Shown here: one piece after another, positions 34,201 through 38,762 of the stretch
How positions within the stretch are numbered: position 1 is the first letter of the stretch
Layout of the letters: the number at the start of each line of letters is the position of its first letter
From: Nemertoderma westbladi
Taxonomy: Eukaryota > Xenacoelomorpha > Nemertodermatida > Nemertodermatidae
Assembly: GCA_032718475.1 (NCBI GenBank)
Contig: JAUCBJ010001909.1
Coordinates: 1 to 44,170, forward strand
Direction: 5' to 3'
DNA length: 44,170 bases
Translations under genes and position numbers: made by a program
The notes under the pieces: model-generated
What the model was told of the DNA's origin: nothing
What the model saw: the letters and a program-made list of their open reading frames with translations, nothing else
Database searches by the model: none

Positions 34201-37200
34201 CAACCTGAAATAGAAAATATAATAAATTTAGTGAATCAAAACGTATCTGAAGGTCCAATTATTCCGGGCAACAGTAGAGCCTGTACTGCTACGACACGAG
34301 ATCCCTTACCATAGTACATAGACCAGGGTGCTGCGCAGAACTTGGTACTAAATACAATGTTCCCTTAGTAAACGAGGCAGAGGAGTAAACGCACAATATC
34401 GAGTGATCGATAATTGACAAAACCCAGCACCTACCTGCAGACACTACTACGGATGATTTCCCTGGCACTGCCGACGTAGAACTGATCATTCTGTACGTGA
34501 TCTTGTTTTATATTAATTAATAATGTTTCAAATATGTTGAAAATAATTTTCAAATAATTTAAAATTTGGCTTTGCCATGAACTTTCTGAAGACAAGCAAT
34601 TCGACTTTCCGTCTGTCACATTTTTAATTAATTAATTATCGCCACGGGGGTCTATATAGATAACACAGATGAATTAGATATTTACTTTGTTGATGGTGAA
34701 CTATTAATAGCGGTTTTGCGTTGTGTGATAGGCCGATGATGAGGTCGAATAACATAAAACTGCGAAACAATATGTTGTATATATACCAAAGTGAAATCTA
34801 TTCAAGTAATCGCGGATCGAGGTGATGAAATGTTAATTCTAAGTGGCGATAAAGATGAAGAACACCACATTGACTGGGTAGATAAGGACGAGGTGGAGTT
34901 GGACCCAGGAAGTGGCACAATAGTCGGTCGTATACCTGGTGCACTTCCGGTGATCGGTGTCGGAACTCTTGTTTAGTCATTGTGTACAGCTGAATTAATT
35001 AAGTATTAACATTTAGTATTAATAACATAATTTTGCAAATTTACCTTTTTTTATTAACTATACTGGGTATTTTTTGTGACGTGACGTTCAAAGGGGGAGG
35101 GGGGGTTACAAAATTCGTGACAGAGTGTGACATAGGGTAGGGGGGGGGGGGGGGGGGGGGTCTAAAATCGTAAAAATAGGCGTATCATTTGTGTACAGCC
35201 CCATCCGCAACGCATACAAAGAGATTTGTTAGAGTGAAGAATCACTATAGATAAATGGTGAGCCAAGTGAGAGTGTTTAACATCACTGATGAGACTATTA
35301 TACCTTATGGTGCGGGTCTGGGCCGGAGTAGCTGGCGCTGGGCATCTCGACGGCGTCCGAGGATTCCTTCTCCGCCAGGGTCGCCGTGGTGATGCGACGG
35401 GCCGCCTGTCTGGACGCGATCATCGCCGCCTTGTGGGACTCTTTAATCTCGTCGTCCGTCGGTTTCAGATGTTCGTATATAAAATCCAACGTTATCGTGC
35501 CGCTGAAACAGTTGGAGGCGACGAAGAATAAATTAAAATATTTTAAATAAGGTCACGATAAGACGTTTTTCCCACTAGACACACTTCTGGTGGTCGTATG
35601 AGGACGATTTATGGCTTGTTAGAAGCGCAATCATTGATTTAGTCGGGGTAGGTGAGACTAAAACTCGAAAAAGTTTATATTTCTGAGGGGCATGCCATTT
35701 TTTCATGCCATTTTTTCATAATTTACACGATTTGCGATGTTATCGGTTTTTATTTGAGCTATGTGACTTATGTGACTGGATATTGACGTTGACGTTGATG
35801 TGACAGCCTACATTGTCCATTACAAACCGAGACTTTGTGTTCATCGCTATGCATTCTTTATCAAGTCGCAAAGCGCCACTAAAAACCTGCCGAAAATCTA
35901 CATTATGGCAACTTTTATTTACTTTCTTACACTTTTTAGTCTCTCCTCCCCCCACTGAATCGATTATTGCGCTTCGAATAAGCTATAAATCGTCCTCATG
36001 ATTTTTATTTGGGGATTTTGGGGTCATTATGAAACAGGATGATAAGGGCAACCAGATTTAAGGGTATCAACTTATCCCCAAAATTACAACGATATTGGAA
36101 GGCGATAGATAACCATACAGCTCTTTGGTGAACTAAAGCTAATTATTGGGCAGGAATACAGTACCGGTACTCCAGAAGTGTGTCTAGTGGGATAACTAAG
36201 ATCGTATTATTTATTACCGGTACCATTAAAAATAATGGTAACAGTTCCGTAGCACTAAATTTGTACAGCATAAATCATTGTTACCATGGCAATATAACAG
36301 AGTTCTAGAACAAAATATAAATATTATACCGGTACACTATTCTAGAACATAAATAAAATAAAAAATACAATGTTCTAGAACATACGGAACTCTTGCCAAA
36401 ATAATTACTGATAATAAATAATTAATAAAAAACTGAATTTACAAGTTTTTGTTGCAAAATTGTCAAAAATTTATAGAAAATAAAAAATAGATTTCCATCG
36501 ATTATTGATTTTGGTCGAACAAATAATTATTACCTACCGGTGTATCAATGTCGCCGTAACTTTATAGAGATTATCCGAGGCCTCAGTGGCGGCGCATTGG
36601 AACTTAAACCCGATTATTTGGTGGAGGGTCTCCGGGTCCCCGTTGATGTAGCCCTCCAGGATCGAGGCGAAGTATTCCCCGCGGTCGAGGTTGCACTCAA
36701 AGACCTCCAGGATGATGTCGATAACCCGGTTGGGGTCCAGACAGAAGCGCCCGATGAGGGCCTGGATGTGGCTGACGATGTGATGGAGGTTGAAACGGTC
36801 GTAGCGTTCCTGAGATAGTTCCACGATCAGTTTGGCTAAAAGGATAATACATTATCGATTAGGCCTAGGCCTGGCGAATGGAACGAATGAAACCCTTGGA
36901 ACCACGCCGATAAGTTAAAATTTACACATTATACTGTTGCACCAGATACTTTCTGTTACCGGCCGGATCGGTAATCTGATAAAATGTTCTAGAATTTAGA
37001 GTTTATTTATTAAATATAATAAAATAGCCTCGCTCTGGTCAGGTGCAAAACTAAGTACCTTTCCAATGCTCAATTCTCAGCTATTTTACGACGAAATCCA
37101 TATTGTGTTACATATTTGGAATGTATCGTAAATGGCATTTAGAGGGTATATAAACCGTCACAGTGCCTCTTATTCAAACCAAAACAATAAACGTATCAGT

Positions 37201-38762
37201 ACCGGTATTGTATGATTCAATTTCGTAATTAAGGTAAATGGAGCAGGATACAGTGATAGGCGAGACCTAAGCTAAACGAAACTGGATTTCGCGATTAAGG
37301 GAAATGAACAGGTTACAGTGGGCGGTGTTTCATAACCAAAACAATACAGTAAATATAGATTTCGTAATAAGGGAAAGGAACCCTATATTTTCTAACTAAA
37401 GTCGATTCGGACCTATATAACAATAACGTCCGAAATTCCGCTAAATTTTTTAGATTATGACATTTTAGATTGTGAGTCAGTCTAGTAATTTATAAGCTTA
37501 CGTGGGATAAACATTACTGTTAATTTACCACTAGGCAGTATAGGCACTCATTCATTTATGGCTGTACTATTAGTATACGCATACGGTATAGTCGGTACCG
37601 GTACCCGTGTAACAGAGAATTTTCACTCCCCATACAAAATCACCCCCCCCCCCCCGGTTATAATTCCCTAGTTATTCTCACTCCCGGGGTGTATTTTCCC
37701 TAGTGTATTTTAACCCCCTCGCCCTTAGGGGAATACTCACCACCCCTACCGGTAGCTACATTTATCAATTTTCCCTCTACAGCTCTACCCAAAATATTGG
37801 AATTTAAAATATCATGGGGGTAAGAAAACACTGGAGGGGGGTTAAATTTAAGAATACGCTGAGGGGGGTTAAATTTAAGAATACACTCAGGGGGGTTAAA
37901 TTTCACAAAAAAATCACCCAGAGTAGTTTCACCGCCGGTTAAAATACACTAGGCCTACAGGCCTAGTGAATTCTAGCCGGGGGGTGAAAATACACTAGTG
38001 CTGTAGTGAATTCTAGCCGGGGGGTGAAAATACACTAGTGCTGTAGTGAATTCTAGCCGGGGGGTGAAAATACACAAGTGAATTTTAACCGGGGGGTGGA
38101 AATTCTCTGCTACACCGGGAAATTATCCAGTACCGTGATACAGTGCTAGAGTGTCCTGCTATGTGTGTGAGGTATCGGCATATTGAATAGTTAGGCCATA
38201 TATAACATATATATATAAAATATACATAAAATAAACATAACGAAGAAAACTTACCATAACCTTCGTTCTCTTCCCTCAAAAGGTTAAATTTCTGTTGTCT
38301 ATAAAACAGTTTAGTTTTCAACTTGACATATTTCTGACTGTAGGTCTGCTGACTACGAATCAAACCTACTGATTCTAAAGTTTCCATATCTAGTCTCTCC
38401 TTGAGAAACGCCTCTGGTAGACAATGAAGACTCAGTCTCACCAGGTCTAGCAGCGCATCCCGACGAGACTTATTTTGACTCGCCATAGACAACGTCTCAA
38501 TGTCTACAATTGATATAACATCAACAATTAGTGATGCGAGTTCTGTTTTCAATTGCCCGACTTCACCTAATGCTTTAACAACGCTATCTATGTTAACAGA
38601 TCCTTCTAGAGCAAGGAATACTAAATCAAAGACGGCTCTTTTTAGTGATTTCTTTGTAATCGAAGTGAGTACCATGTCTGTATCTTCATTCTCAAGTTTG
38701 CGACAATAGCGAACAAAATCAGACCGCCCTCCATGGTCCCAAAGTTTCGCAATATCAGTCAT
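6564..38762 (-). CDS. THOC2: THO complex subunit 2, ten coding exons, 1336 aa
   Basis: THOC2 is a scaffold subunit of the nuclear THO/TREX complex, which couples transcription elongation and splicing to mRNA export and limits R-loops. Ten minus-strand exons align in order with vertebrate THOC2: 38255-38762, 36538-36835, 35304-35502, 33893-34204, 32768-33154, 30177-30941, 28454-28800, 27339-27678, 24027-24155 and 6564-7289. All junctions are GT-AG and all phases agree (total 4011 nt). Conserved landmarks include [20 protein letters not shown] (exon 1), [16 protein letters not shown] (exon 2), [16 protein letters not shown] (exon 5), [16 protein letters not shown] (exon 6), [20 protein letters not shown] (exon 7) and [13 protein letters not shown] (exon 8). 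The start is the first ATG after an in-frame upstream stop. The C-terminal tail is basic, Gly/Arg/Lys-rich and shorter than in vertebrates. Intron 9 is 16.7 kb and full of transposons. Confidence 0.95.
7575..7582. repeat. Left target-site duplication of the hAT-like element
   Basis: GTACATTC directly precedes the left inverted repeat. GTCCATTC follows the right end at 9306-9313, so 7 of 8 bases match. Confidence 0.65.
7583..9305. mobile_element. hAT-like non-autonomous DNA transposon in THOC2 intron 9
   Basis: The left end reads TAGGGGTGCGACAGAGCT and the right end is its inverse with one mismatch (AGCTCTGTCGCATCCCTA). The T-A-G-N-G start and the near-perfect 8-bp duplication fit the hAT superfamily. 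Both subterminal zones (about 7609-7690 and 9219-9291) carry many CCGGAGC/GCTCCGG copies in both orientations, as expected for transposase-binding arrays. No transposase ORF is visible in the 1.7-kb body, which is AT-rich and holds a long perfect palindrome and a 13-G tract at 7754-7766. Confidence 0.75.
8135..8205. repeat. 71-bp perfect palindrome (35-bp arms, 1-nt centre)
   Basis: The left arm 8135-8169 and right arm 8171-8205 are exact reverse complements around A8170. The core of each arm is TTTCCAGGAGTTGGTGCAG or its complement. A transcript from either strand would fold into a 35-bp hairpin with essentially no loop. Confidence 0.95.
9306..9313. repeat. Right target-site duplication of the hAT-like element
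   Basis: GTCCATTC follows the right inverted repeat and matches the left copy GTACATTC at 7575-7582 in 7 of 8 positions. Confidence 0.65.
9524..9528. repeat. BEL/Pao target-site duplication, left copy (CCATG)
   Basis: CCATG directly precedes the 5' LTR and recurs directly after the 3' LTR at 23962-23966. A 5-bp duplication is usual for BEL/Pao integration. Confidence 0.9.
10041..10048 (+). promoter_or_regulatory. LTR TATA box (TATAAAAG), likely retrotransposon promoter
   Basis: GCGGTATAAAAGGGCCCACC is a strong TATA context within the LTR. Initiation would be expected about 25-30 bp downstream, near AATAAA (10068-10073), which would define the start of the R region. The same box occurs at 22725-22732 in the 3' LTR. 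Confidence 0.65.
10071..10115. repeat. AAATTAGT octamer repeat inside the LTR
   Basis: The 5' LTR has five full AAATTAGT units and the 3' LTR has six (about 22755-22802). This accounts for the 8-bp length difference between the LTRs. Confidence 0.9.
11270..12110 (+). other. 5' leader of the BEL/Pao element
   Basis: 841 bp between the LTR and the gag-pol ATG. The usual primer-binding site starting TGG is not present next to the LTR; the first TGG appears roughly 110 bp in. The sequence is AT-rich except for a GC-richer patch at about 11500-11640. ORFs on both strands here look incidental. Confidence 0.7.
12111..20507 (+). CDS. BEL/Pao Gag-Pol polyprotein, 2798 aa, intact
   Basis: One uninterrupted ORF. 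Residues 1-750 form a long N-terminal extension with a charged coiled coil at about 272-433. A DUF1759-type Gag domain starts near 757 ([11 protein letters not shown]). A zinc knuckle [14 protein letters not shown] spans 1032-1045 and is followed by [13 protein letters not shown]. The protease has D1164 in [10 protein letters not shown]. Residues 1355-1440 are a Cys/Asp/Asn/Ser hexapeptide array. The reverse transcriptase has YTDD at 1788-1791. RNase H has D1970, E2014 and D2043. Integrase has H2420/H2425-C2455/C2458 and catalytic D2491, D2553 and E2603. A DUF5641-type tail ends the protein. All catalytic motifs look intact. Most BEL/Pao polyproteins are roughly 1000 residues shorter. The start is the first in-frame ATG of the open frame. 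Confidence 0.95.
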   Translation: MSIPPNTGPPVTDDYDTADEQSQRLNNTSPDPIVMSDQGKSVDDPAVSSIPDATVQDQTEAMINDEIPDAVSEVSNSIHGPSISKRAGGHMASITRYTNQVSQLLLDESQALHRCTLVTIQDNYNELIRKHVVELESLVVEAKKHGERRTLTQLFEKLKESRANIIRLCEHFHKIRVDKGLQLLDESASQVDPKDDEDEIEQATLNFIDKLTQYLLEQGVILPGLPLPTTASVNVIPQRIGARDILLLGYDVEQAHSKVGGVYSNVSITESQRIAARNLVEQQRQLREEQKRIATDEVLRTQTAAAEAELRMLNLEIAKLDREKVAYKATADAVAEAERINQKRLERDRALKLQRIYLNAERLKRAGIEAEKQANLEARRNEIEAEQRQRVEALEAQRKQDLLEKEQHRIQAEQENLEAIARTRRANSLLDRIDRVASSVRKHNAAQDPDDPVSRLHLLSAFNARFPGDELSTPNPETQAAVNEEGLEQNDVIHVPVRAEPVISVTPYLVKDKTLNLRELELSSSHQPRISLIPNRGEKATRRESKYHNEIKLTAGRVRQHPTDCDYHSQQAGQLSNRGRINLPVICDQSIENFRDQNTYPNGWGYTNRNSQYRPNIDTPVVETKVTMEQLKETLREFTEPVLQRVQEVSDKVARSEDRNAKFNRFQYNTDSMDGEAYTQQTWPGRPHPFQHYNNDSDQGNEKEIRTGKYSKPRKDKTLLRMSTQKPETLETIPVTADMVTEISRWAARQGLPPQKPPRFSGDPKHWRTFKEYIESQIIAKDFTATEKFHYLLQLLDKEPRGLAYSFTGNPRAFVHSWERLSDIYGNKTKMAMSIVEELGNGGPITSPYELLKLADSIQNAIHILPTVGCEGYGDRPDVLKDIIRRLDLRHRQKWRKLESKIEDRGQTLRLSHLYELISREALAELRSNYSEEYLQVERRPVGKPKTTFTPERSKFTFNSVADAISSKPDKKVPAPIGITLERQELASDFRGCQYCFQKGKSYQDHKLQHCTSFTRLNIDQRRLAIRSLDACWKCLEKGHKRRDCPNTLNKGCNNCGRLHHQLLHTKQHTPTKQFRADHPTLVLKNTNTMRRNVTFTGIGTDTISEQSGSSDGETRTDTVISETASGPNPSITLLTQTQSAGFSVVPVRIHGELGTKCIYAILDPASTNSYIDKQVASVVTDVQQGKCMEYHISSIHGRQAVPVTKIKITLDSLLPRHLHTQAERDMLPLENLTFHAMEHFINLLGPVPAPFPEEREYFCSLGIPECKVNYRNIAMLIGLDQFNIHQIWETRPAIPTPGKPYASRSVIGWYTRAPIHHDPGEDDGTTDETYISKARDYFSILPSNQELSFTTLQCDNDSRCDNESHCDNDTRCDNDSHCDNDTRCDNDSRCDNDTLYDSHSQSDSGSQSDKDSQSDSDSKFDKDSNSDNDSQCDNDSQYDRELQYSAAENDSILDEIFSASDDTVSDGDHDHDGMTLESSLQQLNEPYIAEILPISTNLLIQTRVTSIETIKNPASCITELEQAYEFLDIDNEMNRRVMKWLEQDTVEPDSYDVAMSENERRSIEIMEKTIRQLPNGHYEVGMLWRDDVPKLINNRPLALRRLQSIRERLLRNQVVHDQYRAQIDNYIEKGYAVKMEHPDVISDQTYYLPHHYVTHPNKPGRVRVVCDCQVKYRGMSLNSQLMDGPNLNNYLIGILMRFRQRSIAFTCDIEAMFHQVYALKRDTDSLRFLWYQNKDLSGEPSTYQMLVRTFGVRDSPNGALFALKQTAIRQADSFDKEIVDTVKKDFYTDDGLKSCDTECRAIEVAHGLQNCLANGGFHLTKFISNSTALIASFPEKDRGSGAIELEFEPIPVSKVLGLSWDPNNDSFKIRVRIEPNDATLTKRICLSKMSRLFDPLCFVSPIILQARIELRKIWQAGLEWDEPIHTEHADQWNKWEHQLPALETLELPRVYFPKQIAFPTLLQLHCFCDASCNGLGVVAYFRRETHPGHFETSFVTSKAKTMPNKFMTIPRAELQAATIAIGVAKLIKREIESDITVTYWTDATLVLTYINHDDIQFKTFVANRRAQILEYSIKEDWRHCPGTVNPADIASRGMMPQDFCKPEVQKFWLRGPEFLSKSIELWPPLFDCKLGILPAEAEVKVEKIRKSSPEIQVSSVQSLGVDMERIGDDKLDFNDQPTTLVTTRSMTKAKLGPVIPNSVYQQKPNEEELTRKMDHIELKQVDPTNTNIIKEVNIRNNVPVFKSTSHETSSKLETRKPSSEHRNSCEVNKFPDRFKPPERSQSIAKSPDDSARFVYDRIINMTSSFIDICRKVAWIRQCIANLRGRGGLSRHLSIGETDRAEFDIIQHYQLRHFLREYQLITEKKAVTSSSLVKWSPTIYNGLICHKSRLQAADISYNFLYPIIIPPHFELQRALILDAHIKLKHAGRAHCLSFLRNRFVLIKPSKALTSVMSNCITCKTLHTRLEKQEMSNLPLARVQAHQPPFTNTGVDCFGPFQAKRGRVMIKRWGAIFTCTASRAIHIERVSDMTTNAFILALRRFIARRGLVRAFYSDRGSNFVGADNELKRALNSIDYDQVITELSPKHIEWNFNVTDSPWRGGIWERMIRSIKLAIHKTIPMNKTLNDDQLITLFAEIESVLNSRPIALAVDSDDNAITLTPNHLLMQSPAPLVPASIPADSDLYSTKSWKVTQLLASRFWEIWQKFYLPSISTRTRWYNSTRNLREGDFVLLAEKNLKKHYWLTGIITKVNPDTDGIVRTVTVKTIDRRVIDRPVQQLVLLEEFRDKTRAYKISTVSTLS
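16173..16430 (+). repeat. 18-bp coding repeat encoding CDNDS(R/H)-type hexapeptides
   Basis: Within the polyprotein, 18-bp units of the form TGTGACAATGA(C/T)TCAC.. encode [12 protein letters not shown] and CDNDTR, then drift into SDSDSK and SDKDSQ units. The array lies between the protease and the reverse transcriptase and makes a strongly acidic, partly Cys-containing linker of about 85 residues. Confidence 0.9.
20529..20600 (+). other. Stem-loop just after the gag-pol stop
   Basis: TCGAAATTCCATT (20529-20541) pairs exactly with AATGGAATTTCGA (20588-20600). Inside the loop TGAAC and GTTCA can pair again. It begins 21 bp after the stop codon. A role in RNA stability or packaging is only a guess. 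Confidence 0.6.
21256..21546 (+). CDS. Uncertain small ORF in the 3' interior of the BEL/Pao element
   Basis: About 96 codons are open from just after a TAA at 21253, with a possible ATG at 21310. The patch is GC-richer than its surroundings, and the opposite strand is also open (21261-21569). I recognise no family and see no envelope features such as a signal peptide or membrane helix. It may be captured host sequence or a chance ORF. Confidence 0.2.
   Translation, partial: GSHFLECFLLVAQPSAVRMTDKVEHVTDVSHLRVKPGLGYGIITRDDQRMQFQIHAVKFVVIGPVEVQLIFRSNRTFRDNLLITKLGILSTNLQCP
22213..23961 (+). repeat. 3' LTR of the BEL/Pao element (1749 bp)
   Basis: Near-identical to 9529-11269. It has six AAATTAGT units against five, and CAATTAACTT where the 5' LTR has CAACTAACTT. 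The TATA box is at 22725-22732. It is followed by the CCATG duplication. Confidence 0.97.
23962..23966. repeat. BEL/Pao target-site duplication, right copy (CCATG)
   Basis: CCATG follows the 3' LTR and matches the copy before the 5' LTR at 9524-9528. Confidence 0.9.
24027..24155 (-). CDS. THOC2: THOC2 exon 9, a short exon between a retrotransposon and a satellite array
   Basis: Acceptor TTTTACCCCCAG|GAATGC and donor AAG|GTAAAA bound 43 codons in phase 0. The peptide has [13 protein letters not shown] and [20 protein letters not shown]. These match the ECGNYPGFLTILR and [20 protein letters not shown] blocks that must lie between exons 8 and 10, so the segment fills the gap exactly. The exon sits 65 bp from the BEL/Pao 3' LTR and 116 bp from the 44-bp satellite. 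Confidence 0.92.
24272..26956. repeat. 44-bp minisatellite, about 61 units, in THOC2 intron 8
   Basis: The unit is 44 bp, begins GGGTTAGATAGACAAGAGAG and ends GTCGGTCGCCTTTT. Diagnostic variants occur (GAAAGG, GCCGTAATG, GCATTTT, CTTTTTGG, GGGGCC). A block of eight units with the same order of variants occurs twice, near 25280-25625 and 25650-25995, with a 17-bp partial unit at the junction near 25630. The last units are degenerate. Confidence 0.97.
26957..27338. other. Intron 8 flank with dispersed-repeat traces
   Basis: No gene. CAGTTGAGGCTTCGTATCC at about 27280 resembles CAGTTGAGGCGCCGTATCC at about 32080 beside the 16-bp array. A TCTCTCTTGGCAGTTAC patch near 27075 resembles one near 7340. 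These look like diverged copies of dispersed repeats. Confidence 0.4.
27339..27678 (-). CDS. THOC2: THOC2 exon 8
   Basis: Acceptor TTTTCAG|GTTGATG and donor AAG|GTTAAT. It starts by completing an Arg codon and ends in phase 0. It encodes [40 protein letters not shown] and [18 protein letters not shown], the core of the Tho2 domain. The donor GTTAAT is weaker than its neighbours. Confidence 0.95.
27679..28453. other. THOC2 intron 7
   Basis: No supported gene on either strand. It contains a perfect TGTTCTAGAACA palindrome at 28013-28024 and a partial copy at 28077. A TTAAATAAG motif near 28311 matches the stem-loop arms at 39 kb. Confidence 0.5.
28454..28800 (-). CDS. THOC2: THOC2 exon 7
   Basis: Acceptor CTCCTCCAG|GCC, donor CATAG|GTGAGT, ending in phase 2. 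It encodes [20 protein letters not shown] at the start of the Tho2 domain, then a Lys-rich [12 protein letters not shown] segment that matches the [12 protein letters not shown] stretch of the family. Confidence 0.95.
29191..29472 (+). CDS. Uncertain small ORF in THOC2 intron 6
   Basis: The plus strand is open to a TAA at 29472 with no good in-frame ATG. The second half is less AT-rich than the intron, basic and coding-like ([20 protein letters not shown], then RYYLYNL). An acceptor-like CTCCCTCAG at about 29288 could make it a terminal exon of an unseen plus-strand gene. I recognise no family. A chance ORF is quite possible. Confidence 0.22.
29473..30176. other. Rest of THOC2 intron 6, no gene seen
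   Basis: AT-rich sequence with stops in all frames. I see no repeat array or RNA gene. Confidence 0.5.
30177..30941 (-). CDS. THOC2: THOC2 exon 6
   Basis: 255 codons from TTCTTTAG|GTT to ATT|GTGAGT. It encodes [80 protein letters not shown] and [10 protein letters not shown], in the same order as in vertebrate THOC2. It spans the Thoc2 (PF11732-type) region and the following conserved linker. Confidence 0.95.
30942..32151. other. Part of THOC2 intron 5 with C-tract repeat ends
   Basis: No gene. C-tracts lie at 31778-31789 (12 C, flanked GCGTTAC and TAAGTTAAG) and 31893-31913 (21 C). The first resembles the inverted end of the TTAA/G-tract element at 4605: G-run, then GTAA, then a CATTTTC block in reverse complement. 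It may be a fragment of the same family. Confidence 0.45.
32152..32600. repeat. 16-bp minisatellite, about 28 units, in THOC2 intron 5
   Basis: The unit is AATGTGCTTGGCTTGT, with GGCCTG and CGCTTG variants. Because 16 is not a multiple of 3, three units make a 48-bp coding period. This explains a spurious 186-codon minus-strand ORF across the array. Confidence 0.96.
32768..33154 (-). CDS. THOC2: THOC2 exon 5
   Basis: 129 codons, phase 0. The acceptor is ATAAAG|GTAACT, pyrimidine-poor but placed by alignment; TTTGTCAG eighteen bases further downstream in the gene is an in-frame alternative. It encodes [51 protein letters not shown] and [16 protein letters not shown], among the most conserved parts of the protein. 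The donor is CAG|GTAGGA. Confidence 0.95.
33155..33892. repeat. THOC2 intron 4 with clustered TGTTCTAGAACA palindromes
   Basis: The 12-bp perfect palindrome TGTTCTAGAACA occurs at 33475, 33564, 33610, 33656 and 33702, with a partial copy at 33547. The last four sit in a 46-bp tandem repeat (33564-33713). The core TTCTAGAA has the inverted nTTCnnGAAn form of heat-shock elements, but any such role is untested. A GCGAGCGAGCGCAGCGAG patch lies near 33285. Confidence 0.85.
33893..34204 (-). CDS. THOC2: THOC2 exon 4
   Basis: Phase 0 at both ends (TTTCAG|GTT to AAG|GTGAGA), 104 codons. It contains [20 protein letters not shown] and [17 protein letters not shown], matching the conserved GDW.HAQ...PPY and YLGPHLS.DP blocks. 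The exon is GC-rich compared with its introns. Confidence 0.93.
34791..34976 (+). CDS. Uncertain small ORF in THOC2 intron 3
   Basis: A GTG-started 61-codon frame ends with TAG at 34976. The patch is GC-richer than the intron and acidic ([20 protein letters not shown]), then Gly/Val-rich ([16 protein letters not shown]). The first in-frame ATG, at about 34830, is internal. The opposite strand is also open. No family recognised. It may be captured coding sequence or chance. Confidence 0.2.
   Translation: MKSIQVIADRGDEMLILSGDKDEEHHIDWVDKDEVELDPGSGTIVGRIPGALPVIGVGTLV
35075..35205. repeat. G-rich repeat fragment in THOC2 intron 3
   Basis: GTGACGTGACG, then two G-rich runs (about 35093-35105 and 21 G at 35140-35160) separated by ATTCGTGACAGAGTGTGACA. 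This layout resembles 3' tails of non-LTR retrotransposons that carry GTGAC motifs beside G-runs. The family assignment is tentative. Confidence 0.35.
35304..35502 (-). CDS. THOC2: THOC2 exon 3
   Basis: Acceptor TTTCAG, then C completing an Arg codon, then [19 protein letters not shown]. It ends in phase 0 at AAG|GTATAA. The HLKPTDDEI...[14 protein letters not shown] stretch matches the family's HLLP...AKQIVRKLTMVVL region. The segment after it is variable between animals. Confidence 0.9.
35503..36537. other. THOC2 intron 2
   Basis: No gene. It has three TTCTAGAACA-type sites at 36302, 36340 and 36371 (the last is the full 12-mer) and three TACCGGTA palindromes at 36162, 36215 and 36327. Confidence 0.5.
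36538..36835 (-). CDS. THOC2: THOC2 exon 2
   Basis: Acceptor TTTTAG precedes CCAAACTG. The exon begins in phase 1, completing an Ala codon (G|CC), and ends in phase 2 at CACCG|GTAGGT. It encodes [14 protein letters not shown] and [16 protein letters not shown], a conserved block of the THOC2 N-terminal helical-repeat region. Confidence 0.92.
36836..37603. other. THOC2 intron 1, promoter-distal half
   Basis: No gene. Around 37215-37380 a diverged motif recurs three times: TTTCG, then a (T/C)(A/G)ATTAAGG(G/T)AAATG-like block. A similar one sits in the hAT element near 7803. Partial TGTTCTAGAA at 36985. Confidence 0.4.
37604..38119. mobile_element. Foldback-type repeat with inner 27-bp and 40-bp tandem units
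   Basis: The ends are inverted copies with small indels: CCCGTGTAACAGAGAATTTT at the left and the complement of CCCGGTGTAGCAGAGAATTT at the right. Inside are a 14-C tract (37643-37656), about 2.5 units of a 27-bp GAGGGGGGTTAAATTTAAGA repeat (37839-37902) and three 40-bp GTGAATTCTAGCCGGGGGGT units (37966-38085). There is also a CACTAGGCCT inverted repeat near 37948. No coding content. It may be a MITE or foldback element that grew by tandem duplication. Confidence 0.5.
38255..38762 (-). CDS. THOC2: THOC2 exon 1 (first coding exon)
   Basis: Codons 1-169, ending in phase 1 at a GTAAGT donor. It starts [12 protein letters not shown] and carries the conserved [18 protein letters not shown] and [10 protein letters not shown] segments of the THOC2 N-terminal domain. 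The ATG at 38760-38762 has A at -3 (ACAATGA). An in-frame TAA lies 51 bp upstream with no ATG in between, which supports this start. Confidence 0.93.

Noticed and set aside
33898-34314. Several overlapping ORFs on both strands around THOC2 exon 4
   Set aside because: The exon is GC-rich, so all frames stay open by chance. Only the frame matching THOC2 exon 4 is supported.
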